A stretch of DNA of 64,000 nt, from positions 26,679-90,678 of the forward strand of contig CAZBHS010000019.1 of assembly GCA_964491915.1 (NCBI GenBank). Reading direction: 5' to 3'. Position 1 is the first letter of the stretch. Every line of letters begins with the position of its first letter. The translations under genes and the position numbers were made by a program. This document shows, piece by piece, positions 34,857 to 43,737 of the stretch. A model generated the notes under the pieces. It was not told the DNA's origin, did not search any database, and saw only the letters and a list, made by a program, of their open reading frames with translations. Source of the DNA: JAHELQ01 sp964491915. GTDB taxonomy: Bacteria; Acidobacteriota; Aminicenantia; UBA2199.

Positions 34857-36106
34857 GCGGAAAAACAGTTATCGAAAAAATCTTTCAGAACCACTCCAAA
34901 GAGGAGATTGAGCCTGGAAAAATTGTCTGGATCAACCTTGATGTTGTTACCGCTAGAGATTTTGCGGGCCCCAACGTTGTTAAGAATTACCAAAAGTATT
35001 ATGAAACTCAGAGTGTTTTCGATCCTTCGAGGATCTTTTTTACTTTTGACCTGACGGTTCCACCGAAAACGATACAGTACGCCAATAATCAGCAGATTTG
35101 TCGTGAATTCGCATGGAAGCAGGGGATTAAAGTATTCGATGTGGATCAGGGTATTGGTACGCACACGTTGATGGAATATGGACATGTGACACCCGGGGCC
35201 ATTGTCGTCGGCACAGACAGCCATATGAACATCCTGGGAGCTTTCAATTGCTTCGGGCAGGGTATGGGCGATGTGGACATTACATTCGGCTACAGGTATG
35301 GACGAACATGGTTTGAAGTACCCGCCACCACAAAGGTTGTACTGAAAGGTACTCCCAAATACGATTACACTGCCAAAGATCTTACCTTGAAAATTCTCGG
35401 GATTTTGCAGACCAACCGGATACTCGGAAACGCTGTCGAATTTTATGGTGAACCGATTGAAAAATTGGACCTCGCCAGTAGGATCACTCTACTGAGTATG
35501 ATCACCGAAATGGGGGGGATCGTAGGTTTCATCGCTTTTAATGAACACACGATGAATGAGATCAAAAACCTGGCCGGTGGCTTAGATATGCCGGAAGAGA
35601 TTAAAGCGGATCCTGACGCCCAATACGTCGAAGTCATAGAAATTGATGTTTCTGATATTGAACCAATGCTTTCCGTCCCTCCGTACCCCCACAATGTAAA
35701 GAAAATCTCAGAGTTGGATCAGGTAAAGGTGGATTTCGGGTTCATCGGCTCCTGCACAAACGGAAGACTGGAAGACATCGAAGCGGCCTGGAACATTTTG
35801 AAAGGTAAGAAGATTGCCGACGGAGTACGTTTGGCCATTGTACCGGCCACACGAAAAGTCTATCAAGAAGCAATGAATAAAGGTATGCTCAATGATCTTT
35901 TCACCGCTGGAGCGATTATTTCCAATCCTGGATGCGGTGGTTGCGCTCAGGGCCATATCGGTATGACCGGAAAGAATGAGGTAATGGTTTCCACTGGAAA
36001 CAGGAATTTCCCTGGAAAACAGGGCGATGGATTGAATTATCTCGCATCACCTGAAATCGTAGCTTATTCAGTTCTGAATGGATATATTTCCGCAGAGGAG
36101 AAGTGA
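34853..36106 (+). CDS. leuC: Aconitase-family dehydratase, large subunit (LeuC/homoaconitase type)
   Basis: A 417-residue large subunit, the length of the archaeal-type LeuC/HacA group rather than E. coli LeuC. Iron-sulfur cysteines are in GSCTNGR and NPGCGGCAQG (cysteines near residues 299, 358 and 361). HVTPGAIVVGTDSHM and GDVDITFGYRYGRTWFEVP hold substrate-binding residues. It isomerises a malate-type hydroxy acid through dehydration; whether the substrate is isopropylmalate, homocitrate or another cannot be read. It is coupled to mglA by ATGA and precedes leuD by three bases. No other leucine genes are nearby. Confidence 0.85.
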   Translation: MSGKTVIEKIFQNHSKEEIEPGKIVWINLDVVTARDFAGPNVVKNYQKYYETQSVFDPSRIFFTFDLTVPPKTIQYANNQQICREFAWKQGIKVFDVDQGIGTHTLMEYGHVTPGAIVVGTDSHMNILGAFNCFGQGMGDVDITFGYRYGRTWFEVPATTKVVLKGTPKYDYTAKDLTLKILGILQTNRILGNAVEFYGEPIEKLDLASRITLLSMITEMGGIVGFIAFNEHTMNEIKNLAGGLDMPEEIKADPDAQYVEVIEIDVSDIEPMLSVPPYPHNVKKISELDQVKVDFGFIGSCTNGRLEDIEAAWNILKGKKIADGVRLAIVPATRKVYQEAMNKGMLNDLFTAGAIISNPGCGGCAQGHIGMTGKNEVMVSTGNRNFPGKQGDGLNYLASPEIVAYSVLNGYISAEEK

Positions 36107-36109
36107 TAG

Positions 36110-36634
36110 ATGAATGAATATGTCTTTACTGGCAGAGCTTTAGTTATTACCGATGAAAGTAAACAATTGATTTCCGATATAGATACAGATCAGATTTTCC
36201 ATAATGCCCATTTGCATATCACCGAGATCAATGAAATGGGCCAACACTCCTTTGGAAACCTCGAAGGGTGGAAGAATGTTCCCAAAATAGCCCAAGACGG
36301 CGCCGTAGTCATTGCCGGTAAAGACTTTGGATCCGGCTCATCCCGGCAGCAGGCTGTCGATTGTTTTAGAGCGTTGGATGTGAAGTTAATAATCGCAAGC
36401 TCTTTTGGTGCTATCTACAAGAGGAACGCTATTAATACAGGCTTTCCAATACTTGTTTCTCAGGAGATCGAAGCGCTTGTCGCTCAAGGTAAGATAGAAC
36501 ATCTGCAGAAAATCCGGGTGGACCTCCTATCTGGTAATCTTGAAAATCTTGATTCAGGTGATGCTTTCAACATTACACCTTTCTCGAAAGTTCAAAAAGA
36601 CATCTTCGACAAAGGCACATTGTTGAGAATTTAA
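36110..36634 (+). CDS. leuD: Aconitase-family dehydratase, small subunit (LeuD type)
   Basis: A 174-residue small subunit. DIDTDQI near the N-terminus and FGSGSSRQQAV in the middle are the swivelling-domain motifs; the serine/arginine of GSSRQ contacts substrate. It pairs with the preceding large subunit three bases upstream, and together they form the active enzyme. It appears to be the last gene of the long run that starts at dnaX, because the next gene, HU, has its own promoter. The YKRNAINTGFP motif is also typical. Confidence 0.88.
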   Translation: MNEYVFTGRALVITDESKQLISDIDTDQIFHNAHLHITEINEMGQHSFGNLEGWKNVPKIAQDGAVVIAGKDFGSGSSRQQAVDCFRALDVKLIIASSFGAIYKRNAINTGFPILVSQEIEALVAQGKIEHLQKIRVDLLSGNLENLDSGDAFNITPFSKVQKDIFDKGTLLRI

Positions 36635-36660
36635 TATGATGACTTTTTTGCCTTATCCTA

Positions 36661-36689
36661 TTGACTTTTACTGCGTTTTAGGGTAAATT
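36661..36689 (+). promoter_or_regulatory. Promoter for the HU gene and downstream translation operon
   Basis: TTGACT (36661-36666), 17 bases, TAAATT (36684-36689). The AAGGAGG ribosome site at about 36701 and ATG 36716 follow. Confidence 0.6.
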
Positions 36690-36715
36690 CATACCTTACG
36701 AAGGAGGAATTAATA

Positions 36716-36991
36716 ATGAATAAGAATGAGTTGGCAGTTCAGATGGTTAAAGACGCCGCCATTACGAAAGGCGAAGCTCTTAAAGTAATAGATTCATTTA
36801 TTGACATTGTATCTGAAGAACTGGAAAATGAGACCGGCAAATTAACCCTCGTAGGATTTGGCACTTTTAAATCAACTATTAAAAAGAAAAAGAAAGGAAG
36901 GAATCCTAAAACCGGAGATGTAATAGAAATCCCCAAAAAAAGGGTAGTTAAGTTCATTCCCGGGAAAAAACTAAAGGATTTAGTGCAATAA
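36716..36991 (+). CDS. HU/IHF family DNA-binding protein
   Basis: A 91-residue histone-like protein. MNKNELAVQMVKDAAITKGEALKVIDSF is the dimerisation helix region and GFGTFKSTIKKKKKGRNPKTGD the flexible DNA-binding arm with the conserved GRNPKTG motif. The proline at the arm tip region is in RNPKTG, which allows DNA bending. It has a strong ribosome site (AAGGAGGA) and its own promoter. It is followed 20 bases later by tRNA-Val and thrS, so they may share a transcript. Confidence 0.95.
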   Translation: MNKNELAVQMVKDAAITKGEALKVIDSFIDIVSEELENETGKLTLVGFGTFKSTIKKKKKGRNPKTGDVIEIPKKRVVKFIPGKKLKDLVQ

Positions 36992-37011
36992 ATAGATTCA
37001 AGTTAATTTAT

Positions 37012-37087
37012 AGGCGCGTAGCTCAGTTTTGGTTAGAGTGCTACCTTGACACGGTAGAGGTCGGCGGTTCGAGCCCGCCCGCGCCTA
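37012..37087 (+). tRNA. tRNA-Val (GAC anticodon)
   Basis: A 76-base type I tRNA. Acceptor arms AGGCGCG and CGCGCCT pair. The anticodon stem CTACC/GGTAG encloses TTGACAC, giving anticodon GAC for valine GUC/GUU. The T arm is GGCGG-TTCGAGC-CCGCC. CCA is not encoded. The thrS start is only 16 bases after the tRNA end. Confidence 0.93.
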
Positions 37088-37103
37088 TTTGATTTCCGGG
37101 AAG

Positions 37104-38969
37104 ATGGGACAACAAACAGATAAAAATACAATATTGGTAAAGGTTGAAGGTCAGTTACGGGATTTAGATTCTGAATTTGCAGATGGTCAGGAAATAGAAT
37201 ATATCGATGCCAAATCGGATTTACCTGAAGTTCTGGAGATCTACCGTCACTCGTGTTCACACTTATTGGCACAGGCCGTAACTGAACTATTTTCTGATGT
37301 TCAATACGGGGTCGGTCCCGCTGTTGACAATGGATTTTATTACGATTTTTTAACCTCTAAGCCTTTTTCCCCTGAAGATCTCGATAACATTTCCAAAAAG
37401 ATGAAGTTTATTGCGAAACAGAATGTAAAAATAGAACATCTTGAATGGGACAAAAAAGAGGCGATTGAATATTTTAAATCAAAAAATCAGAGTTTAAAAA
37501 TTGAATTAATCGAGGAAAAAGTTGAGGGTGATTCGGTTTCAGTTTACAAACAAGGTGATTTTGTCGATTTGTGCCGTGGGCCTCACCTCCCCGCCACAAA
37601 ATTCCTTAAACATTTTAAATTGTTATCCGTCGCGTCTGCGTATTGGAAAGGTGACGAGAACAATCATTCGATGCAGAGAATTTATGGAGCTGTCTATCCG
37701 ACGGCCGATGGATTGCAGGAGTATCTGAATTTTCTTAAAGAGGCGAAAGAGAGGGATCACCGGAAAATCGGCAATGACCTCGATCTTTTTTCTATCCAAA
37801 ATGAGATTGGAGCCGGGATTGTCTTGTGGCATCCGAAAGGAAGCATCATCCGGCATGAAATTGAAAAATTCTGGAAAGATGAACATATAAAGGATGGGTA
37901 TGAATTATTGTATACCCCCCATATCGCTAAGATTGATCTATGGAATACCAGCGGGCACAGTGATTTCTACCGGGAAAACATGTTTTCTCCTATTGAATTC
38001 GATCATACTCAATATCAGTTAAAGCCGATGAACTGCCCGTTTCATATTGCGGTGTTTAAAGCACGGAACCGTAGTTACAAAGATATGCCCATTAAGTGGG
38101 CCGAATTAGGTACTGTATACCGTTATGAACGAAGTGGCGTACTCCATGGTCTGATGCGTGTTCGCGGTTTTACTCAGGATGACGCGCATTTATTTTGCAC
38201 TCCCGAGCAAATAAATGAAGAGGTGACTCACCTTATTGAATTTAGTCTCGATATGTTAAGGGCGTTTGGTTTTAACGATTTGGATATTTATCTTTCCACC
38301 AGACCTGAAAAGTATGTTGGAGAACTTGAAGATTGGGAAATGGCGACTGTTGCGCTCGAAGATTCATTGAAGAAATGTAATGTTGACTATCAAATAGATC
38401 CTGGCGAAGGCGTTTTTTATGGGCCAAAAATTGATATTAAGGTAAAAGATGTGCTTGGACGTGCCTGGCAATGTACCACCATTCAGGTGGATTTCAATTT
38501 ACCCAGACGCTTCAACCTGAAATATTCCGACGATCAGGGGAAAATTCGCCAGCCAATAATGATTCATAGAGCCTTGTTGGGTTCCCTTGAAAGATTTTTT
38601 GGTGTATTAATTGAACATTTTGGTGGGTTTTTTCCCACCTGGTTATCTCCTGTTCAGGCTATCGTCATTCCAATAAATGATCGAAATATGGACTATGCTA
38701 AGTCCATTTACCAAAAAATGCATGATGCCGGTATTCGAGTACAGTTGGAACAACGGAACGAAGGAATCGGGAAAAAAATCAGGGATGCTGAAATTCAGAA
38801 ATTTCCATATATTATTGTAGTTGGTGATGATGAGATGAAAGATGGAAACATTTCTTATCGTATCCATAAAAAAGGCGATCAAGGTAAAATTCACCTTGAA
38901 GAGTTTATTAAATCCATAAAAAAAATAATAGGAGAAAAAAGCTTTAATTATGAAATTCAAAAGACCTAG
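37104..38969 (+). CDS. thrS: Threonyl-tRNA synthetase
   Basis: A 621-residue class II synthetase. The editing domain has HSCSHLLA and the later YCRGPHLP-like DLCRGPHLP. Motif 2 is in RYERSGVLHGLMRVRGFTQDDAH, and motif 3 in PIMIHRALLGSLERFFGVLIE. The zinc-binding Cys in MNCPFH is present. The N-terminal TGS domain appears shortened: only about 40 residues precede the editing domain, against about 60-70 usually. tRNA-Val ends 16 bases before the ATG at 37104, so extension upstream is limited. An alternative TTG at 37089 would add five residues. It overlaps infC by 20 bases. Confidence 0.93.
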   Translation: MGQQTDKNTILVKVEGQLRDLDSEFADGQEIEYIDAKSDLPEVLEIYRHSCSHLLAQAVTELFSDVQYGVGPAVDNGFYYDFLTSKPFSPEDLDNISKKMKFIAKQNVKIEHLEWDKKEAIEYFKSKNQSLKIELIEEKVEGDSVSVYKQGDFVDLCRGPHLPATKFLKHFKLLSVASAYWKGDENNHSMQRIYGAVYPTADGLQEYLNFLKEAKERDHRKIGNDLDLFSIQNEIGAGIVLWHPKGSIIRHEIEKFWKDEHIKDGYELLYTPHIAKIDLWNTSGHSDFYRENMFSPIEFDHTQYQLKPMNCPFHIAVFKARNRSYKDMPIKWAELGTVYRYERSGVLHGLMRVRGFTQDDAHLFCTPEQINEEVTHLIEFSLDMLRAFGFNDLDIYLSTRPEKYVGELEDWEMATVALEDSLKKCNVDYQIDPGEGVFYGPKIDIKVKDVLGRAWQCTTIQVDFNLPRRFNLKYSDDQGKIRQPIMIHRALLGSLERFFGVLIEHFGGFFPTWLSPVQAIVIPINDRNMDYAKSIYQKMHDAGIRVQLEQRNEGIGKKIRDAEIQKFPYIIVVGDDEMKDGNISYRIHKKGDQGKIHLEEFIKSIKKIIGEKSFNYEIQKT

Positions 38970-39519
38970 AGTAAAAAAAAGGCCCCATCGGATCAATCGT
39001 GAAATACGTGCTAGGGAAGTAAGGTTGATTGATGAGGAAAAAAATCAGATCGGTGTAGTTCCGATTCAAAAAGCGTTACAAGCTGCAGAAGAAAAAGATC
39101 TAGATCTTGTCGAAATTTCTCCTAATGCAAATCCGCCTGTATGCCGGATTCTTGATTACGGTAAATATTTGTATTCGCTGCAAAAAAAGGCTCATGAAGC
39201 CCAGCGACAGCAAAAAAAGATTCACATAAAAGAAATTAAATTCACCCCAGTTATCGGGGACCATGATGTTGAAGTAAAATTAAAAAAAATCAGGCAATTC
39301 CTGGAAGATGGGAATAAGGTCAAGGTCACGATTTGGCTGAAAGGTAGACAGAAAAGAAAACCCGAAATGTTGGGTATTATGACTGATAGAATCTTAGAAA
39401 TTTTAAAAGAATTTGCTGAAATTGAATCGATGCCCAAACGCGAGAGATTTGCAAATCACATACTGATTGGGCAGAAGAAAGGAGTAAAGGAGAAAAATGC
39501 CAAAACTGAAGACTCATAG
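38950..39519 (+). CDS. infC: Translation initiation factor IF-3
   Basis: A 189-residue IF-3 with the usual two domains: NREIRAREVRLIDEEKNQIGVV starts the N-domain, ILDYGKYLYSLQKK forms the linker helix, and the C-domain includes IKFTPVIGDHDVEVK and KVTIWLKGRQ. It prevents premature joining of subunits and checks the start codon. The start here is ATG 38950, not the AUU found in E. coli, so the classic autoregulation by a non-AUG codon is not evident. It overlaps thrS by 20 bases and rpmI by 23. Confidence 0.93.
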   Translation: MKFKRPRVKKRPHRINREIRAREVRLIDEEKNQIGVVPIQKALQAAEEKDLDLVEISPNANPPVCRILDYGKYLYSLQKKAHEAQRQQKKIHIKEIKFTPVIGDHDVEVKLKKIRQFLEDGNKVKVTIWLKGRQKRKPEMLGIMTDRILEILKEFAEIESMPKRERFANHILIGQKKGVKEKNAKTEDS

Positions 39520-39694
39520 AGGCGCAAAAAAGAGGTTTAGTTACACTGGTAGCGGAAAGATTAAGAGAAAAAGAGCGTATGCTTCTCATATTTTGACAAA
39601 AAAAAGTCAAAAGCGGAAACGGAATTTGAGACATTCAACGATTCTAGTTAAAGAAGAGTACAAGCGGGTAAAGGATTTATTACCCTACTCATAG
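39497..39694 (+). CDS. rpmI: Ribosomal protein bL35
   Basis: A 65-residue ribosomal protein of standard size, opening MPKLKTHRGAKKRFSYTGSGK, the family signature, and rich in lysine and arginine. It starts inside the end of infC, with AAAGGAG upstream. The order infC-rpmI-rplT is conserved across bacteria. Confidence 0.96.
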   Translation: MPKLKTHRGAKKRFSYTGSGKIKRKRAYASHILTKKSQKRKRNLRHSTILVKEEYKRVKDLLPYS

Positions 39695-39706
39695 TAGGAG
39701 GCAAAC

Positions 39707-40060
39707 ATGTCGAGAGTAACAAGAGGAAATAAAAAGCTATTAAGAAGAAAGAAAATATTAAAGCTGGCAAAAGGTTTCTTTGGTGCGAAGCGGAAAAACT
39801 ACCGCACCGCGAAAGAGGCTGTCGAAAAAGCGTTGTCATATGCTTATCGTGATCGTCGTAACAAAAAACGGGATTTTCGCAGGCTTTGGAATGTCAGAAT
39901 CAACGCGGCAGTTCGTGATTATGGAATGAGTTATTCCAGATTCATTTACGGTTTGAATAAAGCGAATATCCGCTTGAACCGTAAGATTCTCTCTAATCTG
40001 GCTGCAACCGAACCTGAAACTTTCGAATTGATTGTTGAACAAGCCAAACAATCCTTATGA
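39707..40060 (+). CDS. rplT: Ribosomal protein bL20
   Basis: A 117-residue large-subunit protein. MSRVTRGNKKLLRRKKILKLAKGF and YRDRRNKKRDFRRLWNVRINAA are typical, as is the length. It has TAGGAGG upstream and overlaps pheS by an ATGA. In E. coli this protein represses rpmI-rplT translation by binding the leader. I did not identify an equivalent structure here, because rpmI starts inside infC. Confidence 0.96.
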   Translation: MSRVTRGNKKLLRRKKILKLAKGFFGAKRKNYRTAKEAVEKALSYAYRDRRNKKRDFRRLWNVRINAAVRDYGMSYSRFIYGLNKANIRLNRKILSNLAATEPETFELIVEQAKQSL

Positions 40061-41088
40061 GCAATGAAGTAATACTGGAGATTGAAAAGCTAAAGAAAAC
40101 CTTTGAAAATGAGGCGGCAGCAATTCAATCTTTACAAGAGCTTAAGGATGTGAAGGATAGATATTTAAGCAGAAAAAAGGGTATTATAACAGGCCTTATG
40201 GCGAAACTTCGCCATATTCCCGCCGAAAGTAAAGCATTATTCGGCAAAGAGGTTAATTTTCTAAAAACTGAGATTGACAGGACGCTCAAGCGGATTGAGG
40301 GAAATTTCAAATCCTCCGGCGAAAAAAAGGCGGATTATACCCTTCCTGGTTTCGCAATTCCTGTAGGGCGTCCACATCTTATTTCATATGTCAGAACCCG
40401 GAGCGAAGATATTTTTATCCAGATGGGATATAAAATCGTTTCTGGGTTTGAAGTGGAATCGGAATATCATAATTTCGATGCCTTAAATATTCCCGATCAC
40501 CATCCTGCCCGTGATGAACAAGATACTTTTTTTATCAAGGGGCATTCTGAATCGGTTCTCAGAACACACACGTCGCCGGTTCAAATCCGTTATATGAAGG
40601 AAAACAAGCCTCCATTGAAAATTATATCTCCCGGCAAAGTTTTTCGAAAGGATGAACCTGACGCCACGCATTCCCCCGTGTTTCACCAAATTGAAGGTTT
40701 ATTGGTGGACCGGGATATTTGTTTTTCCCATTTAAAGGGTACTCTAGAAGTATTTATCCGTTCATTTTTTGGAGGAAACCTCAATGTGAGATTTAGGCCG
40801 GGGTATTTCCCATTCACTGAACCTTCGGCAGAAGTTGATATCAGTTGCTTCCTGTGTTTCGGCAAAGATCCTTCTTGCAGGATCTGCAAGGGTACTGGAT
40901 GGCTGGAAATACTCGGAAGTGGAATGGTACACCCCAGAGTGTTGGAAAATTGCGGAATCGATCCCGATGAGTATTCGGGGTTCGCATTTGGAATGGGGGT
41001 GGAACGGGTTGCGATGCTTAAATACGGTATCAGCGATATCCGGATGTTTTACGAAAACGATATTAGATTTATTAGCCAATTCGGGTAA
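40057..41088 (+). CDS. pheS: Phenylalanyl-tRNA synthetase alpha subunit
   Basis: A 343-residue class II synthetase subunit. The N-terminal coiled-coil for tRNA contact comes first (residues 1-85). Then come the catalytic motifs: RTHTSPVQIRYM (motif 2 area), FHQIEGLLVDRDI, and GFAFGMGVERVAMLKYGI (motif 3). A cysteine-rich stretch, CFLCFGKDPSCRICKGTGW, lies before motif 3, as in many PheS. It overlaps rplT and is followed by pheT four bases later. The enzyme is an alpha2-beta2 heterotetramer. Confidence 0.95.
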   Translation: MSNEVILEIEKLKKTFENEAAAIQSLQELKDVKDRYLSRKKGIITGLMAKLRHIPAESKALFGKEVNFLKTEIDRTLKRIEGNFKSSGEKKADYTLPGFAIPVGRPHLISYVRTRSEDIFIQMGYKIVSGFEVESEYHNFDALNIPDHHPARDEQDTFFIKGHSESVLRTHTSPVQIRYMKENKPPLKIISPGKVFRKDEPDATHSPVFHQIEGLLVDRDICFSHLKGTLEVFIRSFFGGNLNVRFRPGYFPFTEPSAEVDISCFLCFGKDPSCRICKGTGWLEILGSGMVHPRVLENCGIDPDEYSGFAFGMGVERVAMLKYGISDIRMFYENDIRFISQFG

Positions 41089-41092
41089 ACAG

Positions 41093-43141
41093 ATGAGAGT
41101 AAATTTAGATTTTTTGAAAAAGTATATTGATATAGATTATGATAAATCGGAACTCAAAGAATTGTTGGCCTCTATCGGACTGGAAGTGAATGAAATAATT
41201 GAAATAAACGGCGCAACTGTTTTTGAAGTTGAAATTACTCCAAATAGACCCGACTGGTTGTCGCATATTGGTATTGCTAGAGAAATTCATGCCAAAGTAC
41301 CGGAACTGGGCTATCGTCTTCCGGTTTTTAAAGAGAGGGCAGTATCTGCCGGGCAGGATCTGTTTTCGATCGAAATTGAACACCCTGAAGATTGCGGCAG
41401 GTATACCGGTTGTATTGTCCGGGATATCGAGGTAACGGAATCCACTGACGAGATGAAAGCCTTGTTGGAAAGCTTCGGTCTTCGTCCCATCAACAACATC
41501 GTGGATATCTCGAATTTCGTTTTGATGGCCATAGGTCATCCGCTCCATATTTTCGACCTTGATACCCTGAAGGGAAACACTATAAAAATAAGGAGAGCGA
41601 ATGGAGGAGAGACTTTAAAACTATTAACCGAAGAAGTCCTTGAATTGAATGAGAACCATTTGGTTATCGCTGATCAGGATCAACCTGTTGCTCTCGCCGG
41701 TGTTATGGGTGGGAAAGACTCGGGAGTGACATTTTCTTCCAGAAATATTTTTATTGAAAGCGCACATTTTGATCCCATTGTGGTACGAAAATGTGCAAAG
41801 TCTTTTGGATTGAAAACCGATGCCTCGTTTCGATTTGAAAGAGGCGCCGATATTTTGATGACCCAGAACGCTATGGCAATGGCTCTGGATATGCTGGGAA
41901 AAAGTATGGGAAAAGAATTTCAGATAACCTATTTGCATGATAATTTTCCCGTTGAGTTCCAGCAAAAAAAAGTTACTCTAAAAAAAGATTTTCCATCTAC
42001 TTATACAGGTATAGAAATAAAAGAGGAGATATCGGTTCAGGTTCTTGAAAGCCTTGGATTTTCTGTGACCGATGATTCGGACCAGTGGATCGTGGAAGTT
42101 CCTTCATACCGCGTCGATATTTATGGAAAGCAGGATCTCGTAGAGGAAATTATCAGAATCTACGGATATGATAAACTGGATTCCAAGATTCCGGCTACCA
42201 CAAATACCGATTTCAAGGCGGACGATAAACGTGATTTCATTGCGAAAGCTGGAAATTACATGGTATCCGTGGGATTTCATGAAGCGATCAATTATATTTT
42301 CCATGGTTCGCAGGATAACGCTTTATTTTCCGGGGATTCTGGAGCGGAGTCGTTTGTAGAAATAAAAAATCCATTAGGTAAGGACTATTCGGTACTTCGA
42401 AATTCTTTACTTGCGGGATTACTCAGAAATACCGCATTAAATTTTAATCAGGGCATGACGCGGGTGAGCCTTTTTGAATTTGGCCGTGTTTTTATTGAGA
42501 AAGATAAAAACATAAATGAATTTGATAAATTGTCAATCGTTGCTTCCGGCGAATATCAACCGGCAAATTGGATTGAGAAAAAACAGAGACTATTTGATTT
42601 TTATATTTTCAAGTCTCTGTTGGCAGCGATATTTGACAATTTTTTTCTTTCTGCCAAATTAAAGAAACAGACTGTAGCAGCCCTTCATAACGATTGTTCG
42701 TTCGTGGTTGAAGTCGGGGGTATTGACGTAGGGTACGCGGGATTGTTATCTCCAAACATTCAGGAATCCTACAAAATTGATACTGATGTGTATGTAGCTG
42801 AGATAGATATTAAAACGTTACTTGAGAAATTGGAAGAAAAAGCGTTTGTCATGTGGGCAAAATTTCCGGCATCGAAGAGGGACTTTTCCTTTTTGATGGA
42901 TCGTAATATTTCGTATGATAAGATTGATGCCGTTATTGAGGAATTGAGTCCCTGTTTCCTTGAAGATTACAATCTTTCTGATCTTTATGACGGCGAAAAC
43001 ATTCCGTCCGGGAAGATTTCTCTTTCAATGAGTTTTTCCTACAGGGATCCAGATCGCACTTTGACAAATGACGAGATCAATGAAACTCATAATCAATTTA
43101 TTCAAGCATTGGTAGAACGTTTGAATCTAATTCAGAGGTAA
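41093..43141 (+). CDS. pheT: Phenylalanyl-tRNA synthetase beta subunit (lacks EMAP domain)
   Basis: A 682-residue beta subunit, more than 100 residues shorter than the usual 790-810. It begins MRVNLDFLKKYIDIDYDKSE and passes directly from the first module (ASIGLEVNEI) to FEVEITPNRPDWLSHIGIARE. The OB-fold EMAP/tRNA-binding domain normally inserted between them is therefore missing. The later B3/B4 editing domain, B5 domain, core and C-terminal anticodon-binding domain (FPASKRDFSFLMD) are all present. The reading frame is continuous, so this is a compact domain layout and not a broken gene. It follows pheS by four bases. Confidence 0.92.
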   Translation: MRVNLDFLKKYIDIDYDKSELKELLASIGLEVNEIIEINGATVFEVEITPNRPDWLSHIGIAREIHAKVPELGYRLPVFKERAVSAGQDLFSIEIEHPEDCGRYTGCIVRDIEVTESTDEMKALLESFGLRPINNIVDISNFVLMAIGHPLHIFDLDTLKGNTIKIRRANGGETLKLLTEEVLELNENHLVIADQDQPVALAGVMGGKDSGVTFSSRNIFIESAHFDPIVVRKCAKSFGLKTDASFRFERGADILMTQNAMAMALDMLGKSMGKEFQITYLHDNFPVEFQQKKVTLKKDFPSTYTGIEIKEEISVQVLESLGFSVTDDSDQWIVEVPSYRVDIYGKQDLVEEIIRIYGYDKLDSKIPATTNTDFKADDKRDFIAKAGNYMVSVGFHEAINYIFHGSQDNALFSGDSGAESFVEIKNPLGKDYSVLRNSLLAGLLRNTALNFNQGMTRVSLFEFGRVFIEKDKNINEFDKLSIVASGEYQPANWIEKKQRLFDFYIFKSLLAAIFDNFFLSAKLKKQTVAALHNDCSFVVEVGGIDVGYAGLLSPNIQESYKIDTDVYVAEIDIKTLLEKLEEKAFVMWAKFPASKRDFSFLMDRNISYDKIDAVIEELSPCFLEDYNLSDLYDGENIPSGKISLSMSFSYRDPDRTLTNDEINETHNQFIQALVERLNLIQR

Positions 43142-43153
43142 GGAGCTTGAGGC

Positions 43154-43375
43154 ATGGAAATTGATAGCTTTAAGCAATTGGAAGAAAAAGTTAATCATAT
43201 GGTTAACGGCGCAAAACGGATAAAGGAAGAGAATCACAAATTAAAGGATGATAATTCCAAATTGAAAACAAAAGTGGTTCAGTTGGAAAAGAGTGTATCC
43301 GACCAGGAAATTGAGCGAGAAGAGGTAAAGAAGAGGATTAACAATCTAATCGATTTGATCGATTCTTTAGAATAG
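43154..43375 (+). CDS. Small coiled-coil protein, ZapB-like
   Basis: A 73-residue protein that is almost wholly coiled coil, with leucine, isoleucine and valine in heptad spacing from residue 8 to 70 and many charged residues. Its size and its place immediately before zapA (one-base gap) suggest a ZapB-like division factor that bridges ZapA and the divisome. The sequence is low-complexity, so similarity to true ZapB cannot be told from chance. It has TAAGGAG a few bases before the ATG. Confidence 0.75.
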   Translation: MEIDSFKQLEEKVNHMVNGAKRIKEENHKLKDDNSKLKTKVVQLEKSVSDQEIEREEVKKRINNLIDLIDSLE

Positions 43376-43376
43376 C

Positions 43377-43718
43377 ATGAGCAAGTCAATTGAGGTACAG
43401 GTATTAGGACGGCATTTTGTTTTTGATATTCCCGAAGACATCAAGCCGGAAGAATTCCTGAAAATTATACAATACGTAGAAGCTAAGATAAAAAAAATTA
43501 AGACCGATACCATTGATCTGGATTCATTTAAATTAGGTCTACTTACCTCCATAAATATTGCAAATGAGTTATTTTCTCTAAGAAAGGAAAATGAAAATTT
43601 GAAGACTATTTTAAAAAAAATCGATCAGATTATCTCTCCTCTAGAAGAAGAATTTCCCACCGGGAAAACCAGGTCCCAAGTCAACGGGAACCGGTTTTCG
43701 AGATTGATTTCATCCTGA
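43377..43718 (+). CDS. zapA: Cell division protein ZapA
   Basis: A 113-residue protein with the ZapA N-terminal domain: IEVQVLGRHFVFDIPEDIKPEEFLKIIQYVEAK corresponds to the usual V.I.G..Y.I......E....A..V. The second half is a coiled coil that forms the dimer stalk. ZapA promotes bundling of FtsZ filaments. It starts one base after the coiled-coil gene and lies next to rny, as in many genomes. No 6S RNA is visible in the 19-base gap that follows. Confidence 0.85.
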   Translation: MSKSIEVQVLGRHFVFDIPEDIKPEEFLKIIQYVEAKIKKIKTDTIDLDSFKLGLLTSINIANELFSLRKENENLKTILKKIDQIISPLEEEFPTGKTRSQVNGNRFSRLISS

Positions 43719-43737
43719 TAAAAAAAGGAGGATTTGA

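Noticed and set aside
34853..36634. A dedicated leucine biosynthesis operon
   Set aside because: No leuA or leuB is near; only the two dehydratase subunits are present, so the pathway cannot be assigned.
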